Source: Leptolinea tardivitalis
Lineage (GTDB): Bacteria; Chloroflexota; Anaerolineae; Anaerolineales; Anaerolineaceae
Assembly (NCBI RefSeq): GCF_001050275.1
Contig: NZ_BBYA01000008.1
Location: 652,319 to 716,318 of the forward strand
DNA length: 64,000 nucleotides
Direction: 5' to 3'
Shown here piece by piece: positions 46,144 through 56,144 of this stretch (its first letter is position 1; each line of letters begins with the position of its first letter). The position numbers and the translations under genes are program-made. A model generated the notes under the pieces. That model was given only the letters and a program-made list of their open reading frames with translations. It had not been told where the DNA came from and did not search any database.

Positions 46144-46773
46144 ATGTCACCAATTCGAATACCCAAAAGTCATAGTGGAAGCTTTACCGGGAAATTTCCA
46201 TCACAAAAAATGAATCGAATGATTCATTATGAATCAAGTATTGAGAAGGATTTTATTCATCTGCTAGAGTTTGAAGAAAGTGTTACTTGGTATGAGGAAC
46301 AACCTCTTCGAATTGAGTATATGGAAAACAAAAAGAAGCATTATTACATTCCGGATTTTTCAGCAGTAGTAGATGGCAAAACATGGATTTTTGAATGCAA
46401 ACCCAAAAAGTTGGTTGGTGTACAAAAAAACCTAATAAAGTTTGAGGAAGCTGAGAAATATTGTTTGAATACCGGAGAAAATTTTCGAGTAGTAACAGAT
46501 GAAGAGATACGGACTGGATATAAATTAAGAAATATTAAATTTCTAACAGGATACTCGCGAGGTGAAATCAATCCCGTTCTAGTTTCCAGAATCCTTTCTT
46601 TTTTCGGAAATACTGATAACGCTTGTCTTCATGATTTTGAAAAATCGGAGAAGAATTTTTCACCAAAAGAAATCTATCCAACAATATTCTTCTTAATTTA
46701 CCATCACAAGCTCTCGTTTCAAGTCGATGAGGAACTTCTTTCCAAAAAAACAGTTGCTCATTTAGTTATATAG
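46144..46773 (+). CDS. tnsA: TnsA transposon endonuclease
   Basis: 209 residues from ATG 46144, chosen because MSPIRIPKSHSGSFTGKFPSQKMNRMIHYESS is the usual TnsA start and AAAGGA lies close upstream; the open frame reaches back to 46018. Catalytic residues of the restriction-like nuclease are visible: E34 in SSIEKDF, D71 in IPDFSA, then E84 and K86 in FECKPKK. TnsA cuts the 5' ends of the transposon, giving cut-and-paste movement with TnsB. The C-terminal part (about 130-209) is the TnsC-binding domain. It ends eight bases before tnsB. Confidence 0.92.
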   Translation: MSPIRIPKSHSGSFTGKFPSQKMNRMIHYESSIEKDFIHLLEFEESVTWYEEQPLRIEYMENKKKHYYIPDFSAVVDGKTWIFECKPKKLVGVQKNLIKFEEAEKYCLNTGENFRVVTDEEIRTGYKLRNIKFLTGYSRGEINPVLVSRILSFFGNTDNACLHDFEKSEKNFSPKEIYPTIFFLIYHHKLSFQVDEELLSKKTVAHLVI

Positions 46774-46781
46774 AAGGTGAT

Positions 46782-48791
46782 ATGTCTAGTTTTCAATTTT
46801 TAAATGGAACACAAATTCGGTACAAAGGTAAAACCTTCTATGTATCCAATCATTCGAAGGATAATATTACATTGTATTGTGAAGATGAAAAACTTGAAAT
46901 CAAAGAATTGCGAAGTACTTTAATATCAGAATTTTTTTTGGGAAATCTTGAGTTTGAAGTTTCGACAAGATATCAAAATTCAAACTCTACTTCGTCGATT
47001 CCGTTACCGGAACAATTAAAAATTGACCTTTCAGATTATCCGCCACATCACGTCGAAATAGCCCGATATAGATATGATGCTATTGCTCCTTTAGTTTTGA
47101 GAGAAGAACGTAAAACCAAAGAGCTTATCTCAAATAGATACAAAGAATTGAAAGACGAGGCTAAAAAGCAGGGAATAAGTCTATCTATTCGTTCTTTGTA
47201 TAGGTGGATAAAAGATTTTGATTCAGGTGGACATGATATTCGCTGTCTAATTCCAAATGTAAAAAGAAGAGGTGGCCCAGGAAAATCTCGAATTAAGAAA
47301 GAAATTCTAAATATAGTAGATACCGTAATAAGGGAAAACTGTCTCAACAGAGAAAAGATTTCTATACATACTGTCTATTGCCTGTGTGCAGCACAAATTC
47401 AACAAGAAAATGAATATAGGCTTGACAGCCAGAAACTAAAAATGCCTTCTGAAGCTACTATTGCTCGACGTATCAAATTATTAGATGTAAATGAAAGAAT
47501 CATCGGAAAGATGGGAAAGAAGAAGGGTATTAATTTTATCAAACAAGTTGGAAAATACGAACTACCATTACTCCCATTACAACGAGTTGAATTTGACCAT
47601 ACAAAGGTAGATGTAATTACATACGACGAAAAAGACGGCCTTCCATTTGGTAGACCTACTCTTTCATTTTGCATTGACAGAATTGGTATGCCTTTGGGTT
47701 ATTATCTCGGTTATGAGGCAGTAAGTTACTATGCGGTTATGGAATGTTTGTACCACTCAATTTGTCCTAAACCAGATGTAAAAAATTTGTATGGTACTGA
47801 CCATGATTGGATAGCATACGGTATTCCTAATACTCTGGTTGTTGACCAGGGGAGAGAATTAATTGGAAAAGATTTGTCTGATGCTTGCCTATCACTTGGT
47901 ATTGTTCTTGATATTGCACCAGTTAAGACTCCGGAGTTTAAGGGTGGTGTAGAAAGAAATTTTCGCACATTAAATGAGCAACTATTTCATACTTTACCCG
48001 GAACGACTTTTTCAAATTTTCTTGAAAAAGATGATTACAACAGTGAAAAGACAGCCTGTTTAACGTTAGACGAATTTGAAAAAGCCTTAAACATCTATAT
48101 TATTGACCAATATAGTGAACAATACCATCGGGGATGTGGTGGAATTCCTGCGCGACAGTGGGAGCGAGCTTTGGAAACGAATTTCTTCCCCCGGCTTCCT
48201 CCAAATGAGGAATTGTTAAAAATCTTATTAGGGCGAGTGGCGTACCGCAATGTAAATAAATATGGGATTGAATTTGAAGGATTAAAATTCAATTGCCAAG
48301 AACTAGCTTATTTACGTCTAGAAAATCGGGGTCGAGATAAAAGGATAAAAATTAAATACCATCCGGGAGACTTAAGCCGGATTTATGCATATAACAAATA
48401 TGATAACGAGTATATAGAAGTCCCTGCTCTCGACCAAGAATATACTCAAAACCTTTCCTTGTGGAAACACAGAAATATAAAAAATTTTAGAAAGAAATAC
48501 GGAGATGTTGAAGACCCGGCTGGATTAGGGAAAGCAAAAATTAAAATTCAACAAATTGTTGAAAAAGCCCGAAGCCGAGCAAAATTGCGAGGCCGTTCAA
48601 AGATAGCGCGTTGGGAAAATTCTCCTCCGAAGAGGGATAAAAATGAAAATCCATCACGGATAATTCCAACTTCAAAAACAAGGAGTAAGGGAAAATCAAC
48701 ACCATCTCCTTTATCCAGTATTACGATTACTTCTTTCGATACTGATACATCAGGTTGGGAGATAGCTAATAGTGATTTGAATACCAACTAA
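46782..48791 (+). CDS. tnsB: TnsB DDE transposase
   Basis: 669 residues. N-terminal helix-turn-helix domains bind the end repeats. The RNase H-fold core has D272 (VEFDHTKVD), D355 (LVVDQGREL) and E391 (GGVERNFRTLNEQL), with the 35-residue D-E spacing of the Mu/Tn7 family. A beta-barrel Mu-C-like domain (PGDLSRIYAYNKYDNEYIEVP) and a basic, disordered C-terminal tail follow; the tail in TnsB contacts TnsC. Performs strand transfer at 3' ends. Confidence 0.94.
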   Translation: MSSFQFLNGTQIRYKGKTFYVSNHSKDNITLYCEDEKLEIKELRSTLISEFFLGNLEFEVSTRYQNSNSTSSIPLPEQLKIDLSDYPPHHVEIARYRYDAIAPLVLREERKTKELISNRYKELKDEAKKQGISLSIRSLYRWIKDFDSGGHDIRCLIPNVKRRGGPGKSRIKKEILNIVDTVIRENCLNREKISIHTVYCLCAAQIQQENEYRLDSQKLKMPSEATIARRIKLLDVNERIIGKMGKKKGINFIKQVGKYELPLLPLQRVEFDHTKVDVITYDEKDGLPFGRPTLSFCIDRIGMPLGYYLGYEAVSYYAVMECLYHSICPKPDVKNLYGTDHDWIAYGIPNTLVVDQGRELIGKDLSDACLSLGIVLDIAPVKTPEFKGGVERNFRTLNEQLFHTLPGTTFSNFLEKDDYNSEKTACLTLDEFEKALNIYIIDQYSEQYHRGCGGIPARQWERALETNFFPRLPPNEELLKILLGRVAYRNVNKYGIEFEGLKFNCQELAYLRLENRGRDKRIKIKYHPGDLSRIYAYNKYDNEYIEVPALDQEYTQNLSLWKHRNIKNFRKKYGDVEDPAGLGKAKIKIQQIVEKARSRAKLRGRSKIARWENSPPKRDKNENPSRIIPTSKTRSKGKSTPSPLSSITITSFDTDTSGWEIANSDLNTN

Positions 48792-48810
48792 TGGTATTTC
48801 GAGATAGCCA

Positions 48811-49767
48811 ATGGAAAATCAATTTCTTAACCCAAATTTAAACTTTATCCGGTATCCGCAATTCAATGCAATTCAAAATCAAATTACAAGATGTCGGGAA
48901 TTGTCAAAGAGTTCTCTTGAACCTCAATGCATGTCACTAGAAGGTGAAACAGGATGTGGTAAATCAATACTACTAAAAGATTATGCTAGTAGATATCCAC
49001 GACAAGAAACCGAACATGGAACTATCATTCCAGTATTCTATGCGGAATTTCCTTCTCCTACCACTGTAAAAAGTACAGTCGCAGCATTATTAGAACAATT
49101 AGGTGACCCAGGAGCGGGAAAGGGAACAGTATGGGCATTGAATTCTCGATTAGTCAGGTTGATAAAGAATCGAGGTGTCGAGCTTGTTTTAATGGATGAA
49201 GGTTCAAATATTATTGAATCAGGAACAAACCACATCACTTATTCCATTTCCGATTGGTTAAAAATGTTTATAAAACAAACGAACATACCAGTATTAATAG
49301 CAGGAATGGAAAACTCAGTTAGTCGAATAATTAACGCAAATCCTCAATTATCAAGGCTCTTCGCTTGTCGGGCAAGTTTGAAACCATTTTATTTTAATGA
49401 CGAGAAAAGTATAAATAGTTTTTCAATGTTTATTAGTTTTGCTGAAAAAGCTATCGAAATTCCACTTACAACGGATGTTCAAAAATTCGAAATGTTGTCA
49501 AGGATTCATTATGCTACTGATGGATATGTCGGAAACATTATGAATCTTCTACGGAATGCTGGTTCTTATTCTAAAGATAGACAAGGCAATTGTATCGAAT
49601 TGAATGATTTATCAATAGCTTTTGAGGAGCGACTCTCCAAACATGTACGAACAAAAGTAAATCCGTTTGCCACTCCATGTACAGAAAAGTTTGAAATCCC
49701 GGAAAATTCTGATGATTCGTTTCTAAGAATTAATTACACCATTTCAAATACTCTTTCAACAAAATAG
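48811..49767 (+). CDS. tnsC: TnsC AAA+ ATPase
   Basis: 318 residues, much shorter than Tn7 TnsC (555). Walker A GETGCGKS (45-52), Walker B LVLMDEG (D129, E130), and ASRLF-like arginine/sensor region around INANPQLSRLFACRASL. It links target selection by TniQ to the TnsA/TnsB transposase. 19 bases after tnsB, two bases before tniQ. Confidence 0.92.
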   Translation: MENQFLNPNLNFIRYPQFNAIQNQITRCRELSKSSLEPQCMSLEGETGCGKSILLKDYASRYPRQETEHGTIIPVFYAEFPSPTTVKSTVAALLEQLGDPGAGKGTVWALNSRLVRLIKNRGVELVLMDEGSNIIESGTNHITYSISDWLKMFIKQTNIPVLIAGMENSVSRIINANPQLSRLFACRASLKPFYFNDEKSINSFSMFISFAEKAIEIPLTTDVQKFEMLSRIHYATDGYVGNIMNLLRNAGSYSKDRQGNCIELNDLSIAFEERLSKHVRTKVNPFATPCTEKFEIPENSDDSFLRINYTISNTLSTK

Positions 49768-49769
49768 TC

Positions 49770-51887
49770 ATGACACAATTTCTTTGTCGTATCCAATTTA
49801 AACCAGATGAATTATTGTCATCATTTCTAATACGATTGGCTAATGCTAACTATTATGATTCATTCAATACATTTTCCAATACAATCCATGAATACTCATC
49901 GGTTTTAGGAATACGAGACAACCTTCTAAATCCCTCACGATCGGAAACATATTTGGCATTATCTGATTTGTGTTCAATCTCTGAACAAGAATTGTTTGAA
50001 CATTCAATTCATAAATATGCAAGTTTGTTTCGTTCATTTCAAGAAGAAGATGAAAACATTCAATTTTCAGATGGATGTTCGAAGAAAGTATTATCCCGCG
50101 AAGCAATAAGAAGAAATTGCCGTCCTATATTAAAAGCAGCATATTGTCCTAAGTGTTTGAAGGAAGACCTATATTACAGAATGGAATGGCAGATTTTGGC
50201 AACGACTGTATGCCTGCATCATGGCTTGCTCTTAGTAGATGAATGCCAAAAGTGTGGAAAGAAACTTACAATATTTGATATTGTCCAAGGTCAATGTGGA
50301 AAATGTTACTTTGATTTAAGCACTTCGGATTCCATTGATGTGGCTTCAGATAGATTTTCCTTAGTAAGTCAAAGGATACTCTCTGGCTGGATGGGAATTG
50401 GAGAGCCTGTACCTTTGATACCCGGAATATCACCCGACACTCTTTATCGGGTCTTTAGTGGAATCCGATATTGTCTTCAAACAAAAGCGGATTGGAAATA
50501 CCTGCACGCATTCCCGGAGTATACTGAATCACTACCAAGCAAAAAGGAATTGGCAAGGTGGGTTGTTCCCAATAAATACCTTCACCGGCTAAATGTTTCA
50601 GCCATAAAACCCCTAATCGACTTTCCAAATGGGATGTATAGTTTTTGGGATGCATATCGCGAACCCAATCCCAGTGTAAGTATCGCGTTAGGGTTGGGAA
50701 ATTTATACTGGGGATGGATTGAAAAACGGTGGCTCTCTCAAGATTTTGAATTTATCCAGAATGCTTTTGATGATTATCTGGTATCACGAGTCAATATATT
50801 AAATAAAGGAATAGCCAAATCACGTAGACTTCAGAAAAAACCTGAGTTGAAAACAAAATTTGAATACATTTCGTACTCATTAGCTGCAAAAGAATTAAAT
50901 TCTACTGCCCCTAAAGTTATGCGCCTTGTTAAAGCTAAAATGGTCGAAGGAAATATATGCACGGATAGAAAGAAAACTAAAGTTGTTTCCCAAAAAGATA
51001 TTTTAGAATACTCAGATAAACTGGCTAAATCGGTAACTTTAGATAGAACTTGTGAAATACTAAGAATATCACCTACATTGGCGAAATCATTTATCCGTCA
51101 TAATTTACTTGAAGCTATTGGTGGACGTACATACGACAATTCACCTCAATGGGCGATAACCCTAAAATCAATAAGAGAGCTTCTAGATAATCTGCGGGAA
51201 GTTGTCATTAGAGTATCTTCCGATGAATTGAAGGAACATTCTCCTCTAGTCACTATTTCTCGACAATTAGCAGGGTGGGGTTTTGAAGTAGGTGATATTC
51301 TTTCTGATGTTATAAACGGGAAGTTACAAGGTTATGTTGATTATAGGTATCCGGTTACTATTACTTCAATCCATTTGCTTAATACTACCCCAAGAGATAT
51401 TAAACAAAAAATTATCTCTGAAGGTAACTGGATTTCGGAACATGATTTTGCCAATGAAATGAGTGTAAAACCAACCACCTTACATAAATGGGCAAAAGCA
51501 GGGTTAATTCAACCCATAAAAAGAGTTAGTGTCACAAATTACTACACAAAATCCTGTGCAGATGATTTCAAGCGGAAATATATAAATTCAAAACAAGTCT
51601 CTGATTTGCTGCAGGTGGGTGTTTTGACAGTTCAGAAGTGGGCTAGGATTGGAAGATTAAAACCTGTCTCAGGTGGAGAAATCAACGGTTGCCATGAATA
51701 CCTTTTTCTAAAATCAGATGTACAAAAAATGATTCGCGAGAACCGATTAACTGCTCCACAAATGGCCAACCGATTGGGGATAAGCAGGTCAAAGGTTTTA
51801 GAGCAAATTCGGTCTGGAAAGCTCCATCCAATTTCAGGGCCCGGAATAGATGATTCGAAGCATTTCTTGTTTCTTATCTCTGATTAA
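49770..51887 (+). CDS. tniQ: TniQ/TnsD target-selector protein with HTH repeats
   Basis: 705 residues. The TniQ domain at 1-180 has paired zinc ligands C126/C129, C148/H151, C159/C162 and C176/C179. The long C-terminal part carries several helix-turn-helix repeats of excisionase/MerR-like type (WISEHDFANEMSVKPTTLHKWAKAGLI, VSDLLQVGVLTVQKWARIGRLKPVSG, MANRLGISRSKVLEQIRSGKLHPISG). Short TniQ proteins work with CRISPR effectors; long ones like this bind an attachment site directly. The gyrB 3' end next to the right end is the likely DNA target. No TnsE is present. Confidence 0.88.
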   Translation: MTQFLCRIQFKPDELLSSFLIRLANANYYDSFNTFSNTIHEYSSVLGIRDNLLNPSRSETYLALSDLCSISEQELFEHSIHKYASLFRSFQEEDENIQFSDGCSKKVLSREAIRRNCRPILKAAYCPKCLKEDLYYRMEWQILATTVCLHHGLLLVDECQKCGKKLTIFDIVQGQCGKCYFDLSTSDSIDVASDRFSLVSQRILSGWMGIGEPVPLIPGISPDTLYRVFSGIRYCLQTKADWKYLHAFPEYTESLPSKKELARWVVPNKYLHRLNVSAIKPLIDFPNGMYSFWDAYREPNPSVSIALGLGNLYWGWIEKRWLSQDFEFIQNAFDDYLVSRVNILNKGIAKSRRLQKKPELKTKFEYISYSLAAKELNSTAPKVMRLVKAKMVEGNICTDRKKTKVVSQKDILEYSDKLAKSVTLDRTCEILRISPTLAKSFIRHNLLEAIGGRTYDNSPQWAITLKSIRELLDNLREVVIRVSSDELKEHSPLVTISRQLAGWGFEVGDILSDVINGKLQGYVDYRYPVTITSIHLLNTTPRDIKQKIISEGNWISEHDFANEMSVKPTTLHKWAKAGLIQPIKRVSVTNYYTKSCADDFKRKYINSKQVSDLLQVGVLTVQKWARIGRLKPVSGGEINGCHEYLFLKSDVQKMIRENRLTAPQMANRLGISRSKVLEQIRSGKLHPISGPGIDDSKHFLFLISD

Positions 51888-51903
51888 ATTAGGGTAATAA
51901 TTT

Positions 51904-52125
51904 ATGACAATTTCTTATGGAATTATCAAACATATTTCCTCAAATAAAAAGAGCCAATGGTTTGGTTTACACCGATACTCTACAACGATGGAAGGAAAAA
52001 TCCAAATTATTTCATATGAAGCTCCTATACTTACAGGAGATTCTGTTGAGAATATTAAGAAACAGGTCGAGAAGATTTTGTTAGATATCCATGATTGTCC
52101 GGTGATTCTAGTTGATAAACAATAA
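51904..52125 (+). CDS. Small 73-residue protein at the end of the tns operon
   Basis: Starts 16 bases after tniQ. 73 residues predicted to form a small alpha/beta fold: beta-rich N-terminal half (FGLHRYSTTMEGKIQIISYEAP) and an amphipathic helix (ENIKKQVEKILLDIHD). No motif recognised. Position suggests a tns accessory, or part of the following cargo. Confidence 0.5.
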   Translation: MTISYGIIKHISSNKKSQWFGLHRYSTTMEGKIQIISYEAPILTGDSVENIKKQVEKILLDIHDCPVILVDKQ

Positions 52126-52269
52126 GACCTGATACGTCAGGTAATTTGTTTTTAATCTCATTACTTTTGATTTGATTATTACTGAACAATTGGATTAGGG
52201 GGAGGGAAGAAAGATTGGTAAAATCTTTTAATAAATAATTGGGGAAGATAAAAAATTGGAATAGGTGCT

Positions 52270-54306
52270 ATGGCGAACAACAACAATTTCACGGAAAAAG
52301 TAAACTTTCTATGGTCAGTAGCCGATTTAATTCGTGATACCTTCCGAAGAAGTAAATATCAAGATGTTATTCTGCCTTTAACAGTTTTACGTCGAATTGA
52401 TTGTGTTCTTGAACCTACCAAAAGCAATGTCTTAAAGGCGTATGCAAAATATAAAGGTAAAATTCCTAACCTTGACCCTGTTTTACGAAAAGCATCTGGT
52501 TATGTCTTTTACAATATCACTCCATTCACCTTTGAGAAGTTATTAGAAGACCCCAATAATCTTGCTGCCAATCTGTTAGCCTACATCAATGGTTTTAGCG
52601 AAAACATGCGAGAAGTTGTAGAAAAATTTGACTTCCGAAATACCATCACGAAACTTGATGAGGCTGGATTACTTTTCCTCGTGGTGGAGAAATTTAAAAA
52701 TATCGATTTACACCCAGATGTTGTAGATAACCATGAGATGGGTACGATTTTTGAAGAACTCATTCGCAGGTTCAACGAAGCACTGGATGAGAATCCCGGT
52801 GAACACTTTACTCCACGGGAAGTAATCCGGTTGATGGTGGATTTATTGGTAGGGCCTGAGAATGGAAAATTGACGCAGGAATACAGGGTCATTAAAGTTG
52901 CTGACCCGGCTTGCGGTTCCGGCGGTATGTTGACAATTGCTAAAGAACGTTTGCTTGAACGCAATCCAACACTACAAGTTCACATTTATGGGCAGGAAAT
53001 TAATCCTGAAACCTTTGCCATGTGCAAAGCCGACCTTTATATGAAATCCGAAGATGGAAAAGATGCTGAGAACATAGCATATGGAAGTTCTCTTTCGCAC
53101 GAGGCACATCCGGCTGAACGTTTTGATTACCAGTTAGCTAATCCGCCATATGGTAAAGAGTGGAAGATGGATGAAAAAGAAGTAAAGGCTGAAGCGGTAA
53201 AACCTAATGGCCGCTTTGCAGCTGGACTTCCAAGAATTAGCGATGGTCAGATGCTATTCTTACAGCATATGTTGAGTAGAATGAACCCACCTGAGCAAGG
53301 TGGGGGAAGAGTAGCAATAGTCCTTAATGGTTCTCCATTATTCACAGGAGATGCAGGTAGCGGAGAAAGTGAAATCAGGCGATGGATAATAGAAAATGAT
53401 TGGTTGGAAGCAATCATCGCTTTACCTGAGCAGCTTTTCTACAATACAGGTATTGCGACATATATCTGGGTTCTAAACAACCGAAAAAAGGATTTCCGCA
53501 AAGGGAAAGTGCAATTAATTGACGCAACCGGTATTTGGACACCGATGCGGAAGAGCCTGGGTAATAAACGCAGGGAAATCACTGATGAACAAATCACACA
53601 TATTTATTCGATTTTTGAAAAATTTGAAGAAACCAATCAATCAAAAATATTTGACACTGTAGATTTTGGTTACCGAAAAGTAACAATTGAACGACCTCTG
53701 CGATTAGCTTATCAAGCCTCACCAGAGCGGATAGCCAGATTGAAAGAACAAACTGCCTTTATTGGGTTGGCTCAATCCAAGAAGAAATCTGGGCAAGAAA
53801 AGCTCGAGGACGTGACTGAAGGGCGAAGACTTCAGGAACAAATTCTGGAAATGTTAAAACAGATGCCGCAGGAAATCTTTTTTAGCCGGTCTGCGTTTGA
53901 ACAAATACTTGACCAAACTTGTAAGAAAGAAGGGATAAAACTTGATTCTCCAATTCGAAAGGCCATCCTAGTAGCCCTCTCCGAACGGGAAGAAAGTGCT
54001 GAAATTTGTTTGGATAAAGATGGAAATCCGGAACCAGACCCATCACTACGTGACACGGAAAACGTACCTCTCAAAGAAGATATAGGAGTTTATTTCGAGC
54101 GCGAGGTCAAACCGCACATACCAGATGCATGGATTAATTCCAGTTTACAAGACCCTAAAGATGGAAAAGTCGGGATGGTTGGGTATGAAATTAATTTTAA
54201 TCGCCATTTCTATATATATACGCCACCTCGAAAGTTGGAAGAAATTGAATTGGAGATAAAATCTTTACAGGCAGAAATCACTCAACTATTAGGGGAATTC
54301 GAATGA
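52270..54306 (+). CDS. hsdM: Type I restriction-modification DNA methyltransferase subunit
   Basis: 678 residues. N-terminal helical HsdM domain, then the N6-adenine methyltransferase fold with SAM motif ADPACGSGGM (about 211-220) and catalytic NPPY (about 291-294). The C-terminal 200 residues are coiled and charged; the family is usually 480-550 long, so this is a longer variant. The stop overlaps the next start by four bases (ATGA). Confidence 0.92.
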   Translation: MANNNNFTEKVNFLWSVADLIRDTFRRSKYQDVILPLTVLRRIDCVLEPTKSNVLKAYAKYKGKIPNLDPVLRKASGYVFYNITPFTFEKLLEDPNNLAANLLAYINGFSENMREVVEKFDFRNTITKLDEAGLLFLVVEKFKNIDLHPDVVDNHEMGTIFEELIRRFNEALDENPGEHFTPREVIRLMVDLLVGPENGKLTQEYRVIKVADPACGSGGMLTIAKERLLERNPTLQVHIYGQEINPETFAMCKADLYMKSEDGKDAENIAYGSSLSHEAHPAERFDYQLANPPYGKEWKMDEKEVKAEAVKPNGRFAAGLPRISDGQMLFLQHMLSRMNPPEQGGGRVAIVLNGSPLFTGDAGSGESEIRRWIIENDWLEAIIALPEQLFYNTGIATYIWVLNNRKKDFRKGKVQLIDATGIWTPMRKSLGNKRREITDEQITHIYSIFEKFEETNQSKIFDTVDFGYRKVTIERPLRLAYQASPERIARLKEQTAFIGLAQSKKKSGQEKLEDVTEGRRLQEQILEMLKQMPQEIFFSRSAFEQILDQTCKKEGIKLDSPIRKAILVALSEREESAEICLDKDGNPEPDPSLRDTENVPLKEDIGVYFEREVKPHIPDAWINSSLQDPKDGKVGMVGYEINFNRHFYIYTPPRKLEEIELEIKSLQAEITQLLGEFE

Positions 54307-56129
54307 ATATCCAAAAGACTTTTACAAGCCCTGACCTTCCGCTGGAAGATATATTAAACAAGGTAGAAGAAGGAAAAACGCAAATTCCAGAATTCCAACG
54401 CGGGTGGGTATGGGATGATGACAGGATAAAGAGTCTCTTAGCCAGCATCTCACTCTCTTACCCGATTGGTGCGTTAATGATGCTCAAAGATGGACAATCA
54501 AAGTCACGTTTCAAAACACGCCTTGTGGAAGGGGTGGAACTAACGACAATCCCTCTTCCTGAAATGCTTATTTTAGATGGTCAACAACGATTAACCTCTT
54601 TATATCAAGCTCTTAAATCCAACAAGCCTGCTGATACTCGTGATAATCGGGGAAAATCTATTAAACGGTGGTATTACATTGACATTGAAAAAGCATTAAA
54701 TCCTAATTTTGACCGTGAAGAAGCAATTATTAGTTTGCCAGAAGAGAAATTGTTACGAAATTTTCGCGGTGAAGTTATTGCTGATTATTCTACGCCTGAG
54801 AAGGAATATGAAACTCAATTATTTCCCTTCAGGGAGATTTTTTCATCATCAAATTGGCGAGCAGGATTTAATAAATTTAATAAATATAATAGCGAAAAGG
54901 TTGAATTATTCGATAAATTTGAACAAGAAATAATCAAGAGATTTGAACAATACCAAGTTACCGTAATTCAACTAGAAGCTGAAACTCCTAAGGAAGCTGT
55001 CTGTCAAGTTTTTGAAAAAGTAAATACGGGTGGAGTCGCACTTACTGTATTTGAGTTACTAACCGCGACTTTTGCGGCAGATGACTATAGTTTAAGAGAT
55101 GATTGGTTAGCTAGAGAAAAATGTTTCAAAAAAAATAAAATATTATCCAAATTAGGTAATACTGATTTTCTTCAAGCTCTTACCCTCTTAGCCACTCGGG
55201 CGAGACGGGAACAACAGTTAAAAGATGGTGTTTCTTTAGATGATGCAACAGCAATAAGTTGTAAACGGAAAGATATTCTTAACCTTACCCTTGAAGAATA
55301 CTCAAAATGGGCAGATTCGCTCACAACAGGTTTCGAGCTTTCTGCAAGATTTATTCATACTCAAAAGATTTTCTCACATCGTGACTTGCCTTATACAACT
55401 CAGCTTACCCCATTAGCCGCAATTATGACCATATTACATGATAAAGCTGACAACGATGGAGTTCGCTCTTTGTTAGCACAATGGTACTGGTGCGGAGTTT
55501 TAGGTGAATTATATGGGAGTTCAGTTGAGACTCGTTTCGCAAAGGATTTACTTGAAGTTCTTGATTGGATAAATGCGGGAACTATTCCAACAACTGTAAG
55601 TGAAGCATCATTTAACCCTGCTAGATTGTGGACTTTGCGTACAAGAAATTCGGCGGCATATAAGGGTATTCAAGCTTTGTTGATAAGAACTGGGGCGCAA
55701 GATTTTAGGACAGGGATTTCGATAGATGACCAATCCTATTTCGATGAAGCAATCGATATTCACCATATTTTTCCTCAGGATTGGTGTATCAAACAAAATA
55801 TTCCTGCCTCGCGATATAACAGTATCATCAATAAAACCCCGATTTCGGCTAAAACGAACCGAATGATTGGCGGAAATGCTCCCAGTGTTTATCTTTGTAA
55901 AATGGAAAAGAGTGCTGGAATAGATAACATTAGGATGGATTCAATAATTCGTTCTCATGTAATTGAACCAAAATTGCTCAGAGAAAATGATATGAACGCA
56001 ATGTGGCAAGCTAGAGAGAAAGCTCTTTTGTCACTTATTGAAAGTGCAATGGGCAAATCAGTTCTACGTAGTTGGTCAGATTCAGAAGAAATATTTGCTG
56101 AATCGGAAGAAGCTGATGATGAGCTTTAG
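54303..56129 (+). CDS. DUF262/HNH (GmrSD-like) protein inside the type I R-M operon
   Basis: 608 residues. N-terminal DUF262: IPEFQRGWVWDDDRIKSLLAS and the LILDGQQRLTSLYQAL motif (DGQQR near 92-96). DUF262 (ParB/GmrS-like) hydrolyses or senses NTPs. The C-terminal HNH-type motif IDIHHIFPQDW (about 484) fits the GmrD-like nuclease half. GmrSD proteins cleave modified DNA, so in this operon it may add a modification-dependent activity to the type I system. That role is inference. Confidence 0.82.
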   Translation: MNIQKTFTSPDLPLEDILNKVEEGKTQIPEFQRGWVWDDDRIKSLLASISLSYPIGALMMLKDGQSKSRFKTRLVEGVELTTIPLPEMLILDGQQRLTSLYQALKSNKPADTRDNRGKSIKRWYYIDIEKALNPNFDREEAIISLPEEKLLRNFRGEVIADYSTPEKEYETQLFPFREIFSSSNWRAGFNKFNKYNSEKVELFDKFEQEIIKRFEQYQVTVIQLEAETPKEAVCQVFEKVNTGGVALTVFELLTATFAADDYSLRDDWLAREKCFKKNKILSKLGNTDFLQALTLLATRARREQQLKDGVSLDDATAISCKRKDILNLTLEEYSKWADSLTTGFELSARFIHTQKIFSHRDLPYTTQLTPLAAIMTILHDKADNDGVRSLLAQWYWCGVLGELYGSSVETRFAKDLLEVLDWINAGTIPTTVSEASFNPARLWTLRTRNSAAYKGIQALLIRTGAQDFRTGISIDDQSYFDEAIDIHHIFPQDWCIKQNIPASRYNSIINKTPISAKTNRMIGGNAPSVYLCKMEKSAGIDNIRMDSIIRSHVIEPKLLRENDMNAMWQAREKALLSLIESAMGKSVLRSWSDSEEIFAESEEADDEL

Positions 56130-56144
56130 GTTGACGGGCAAAGC

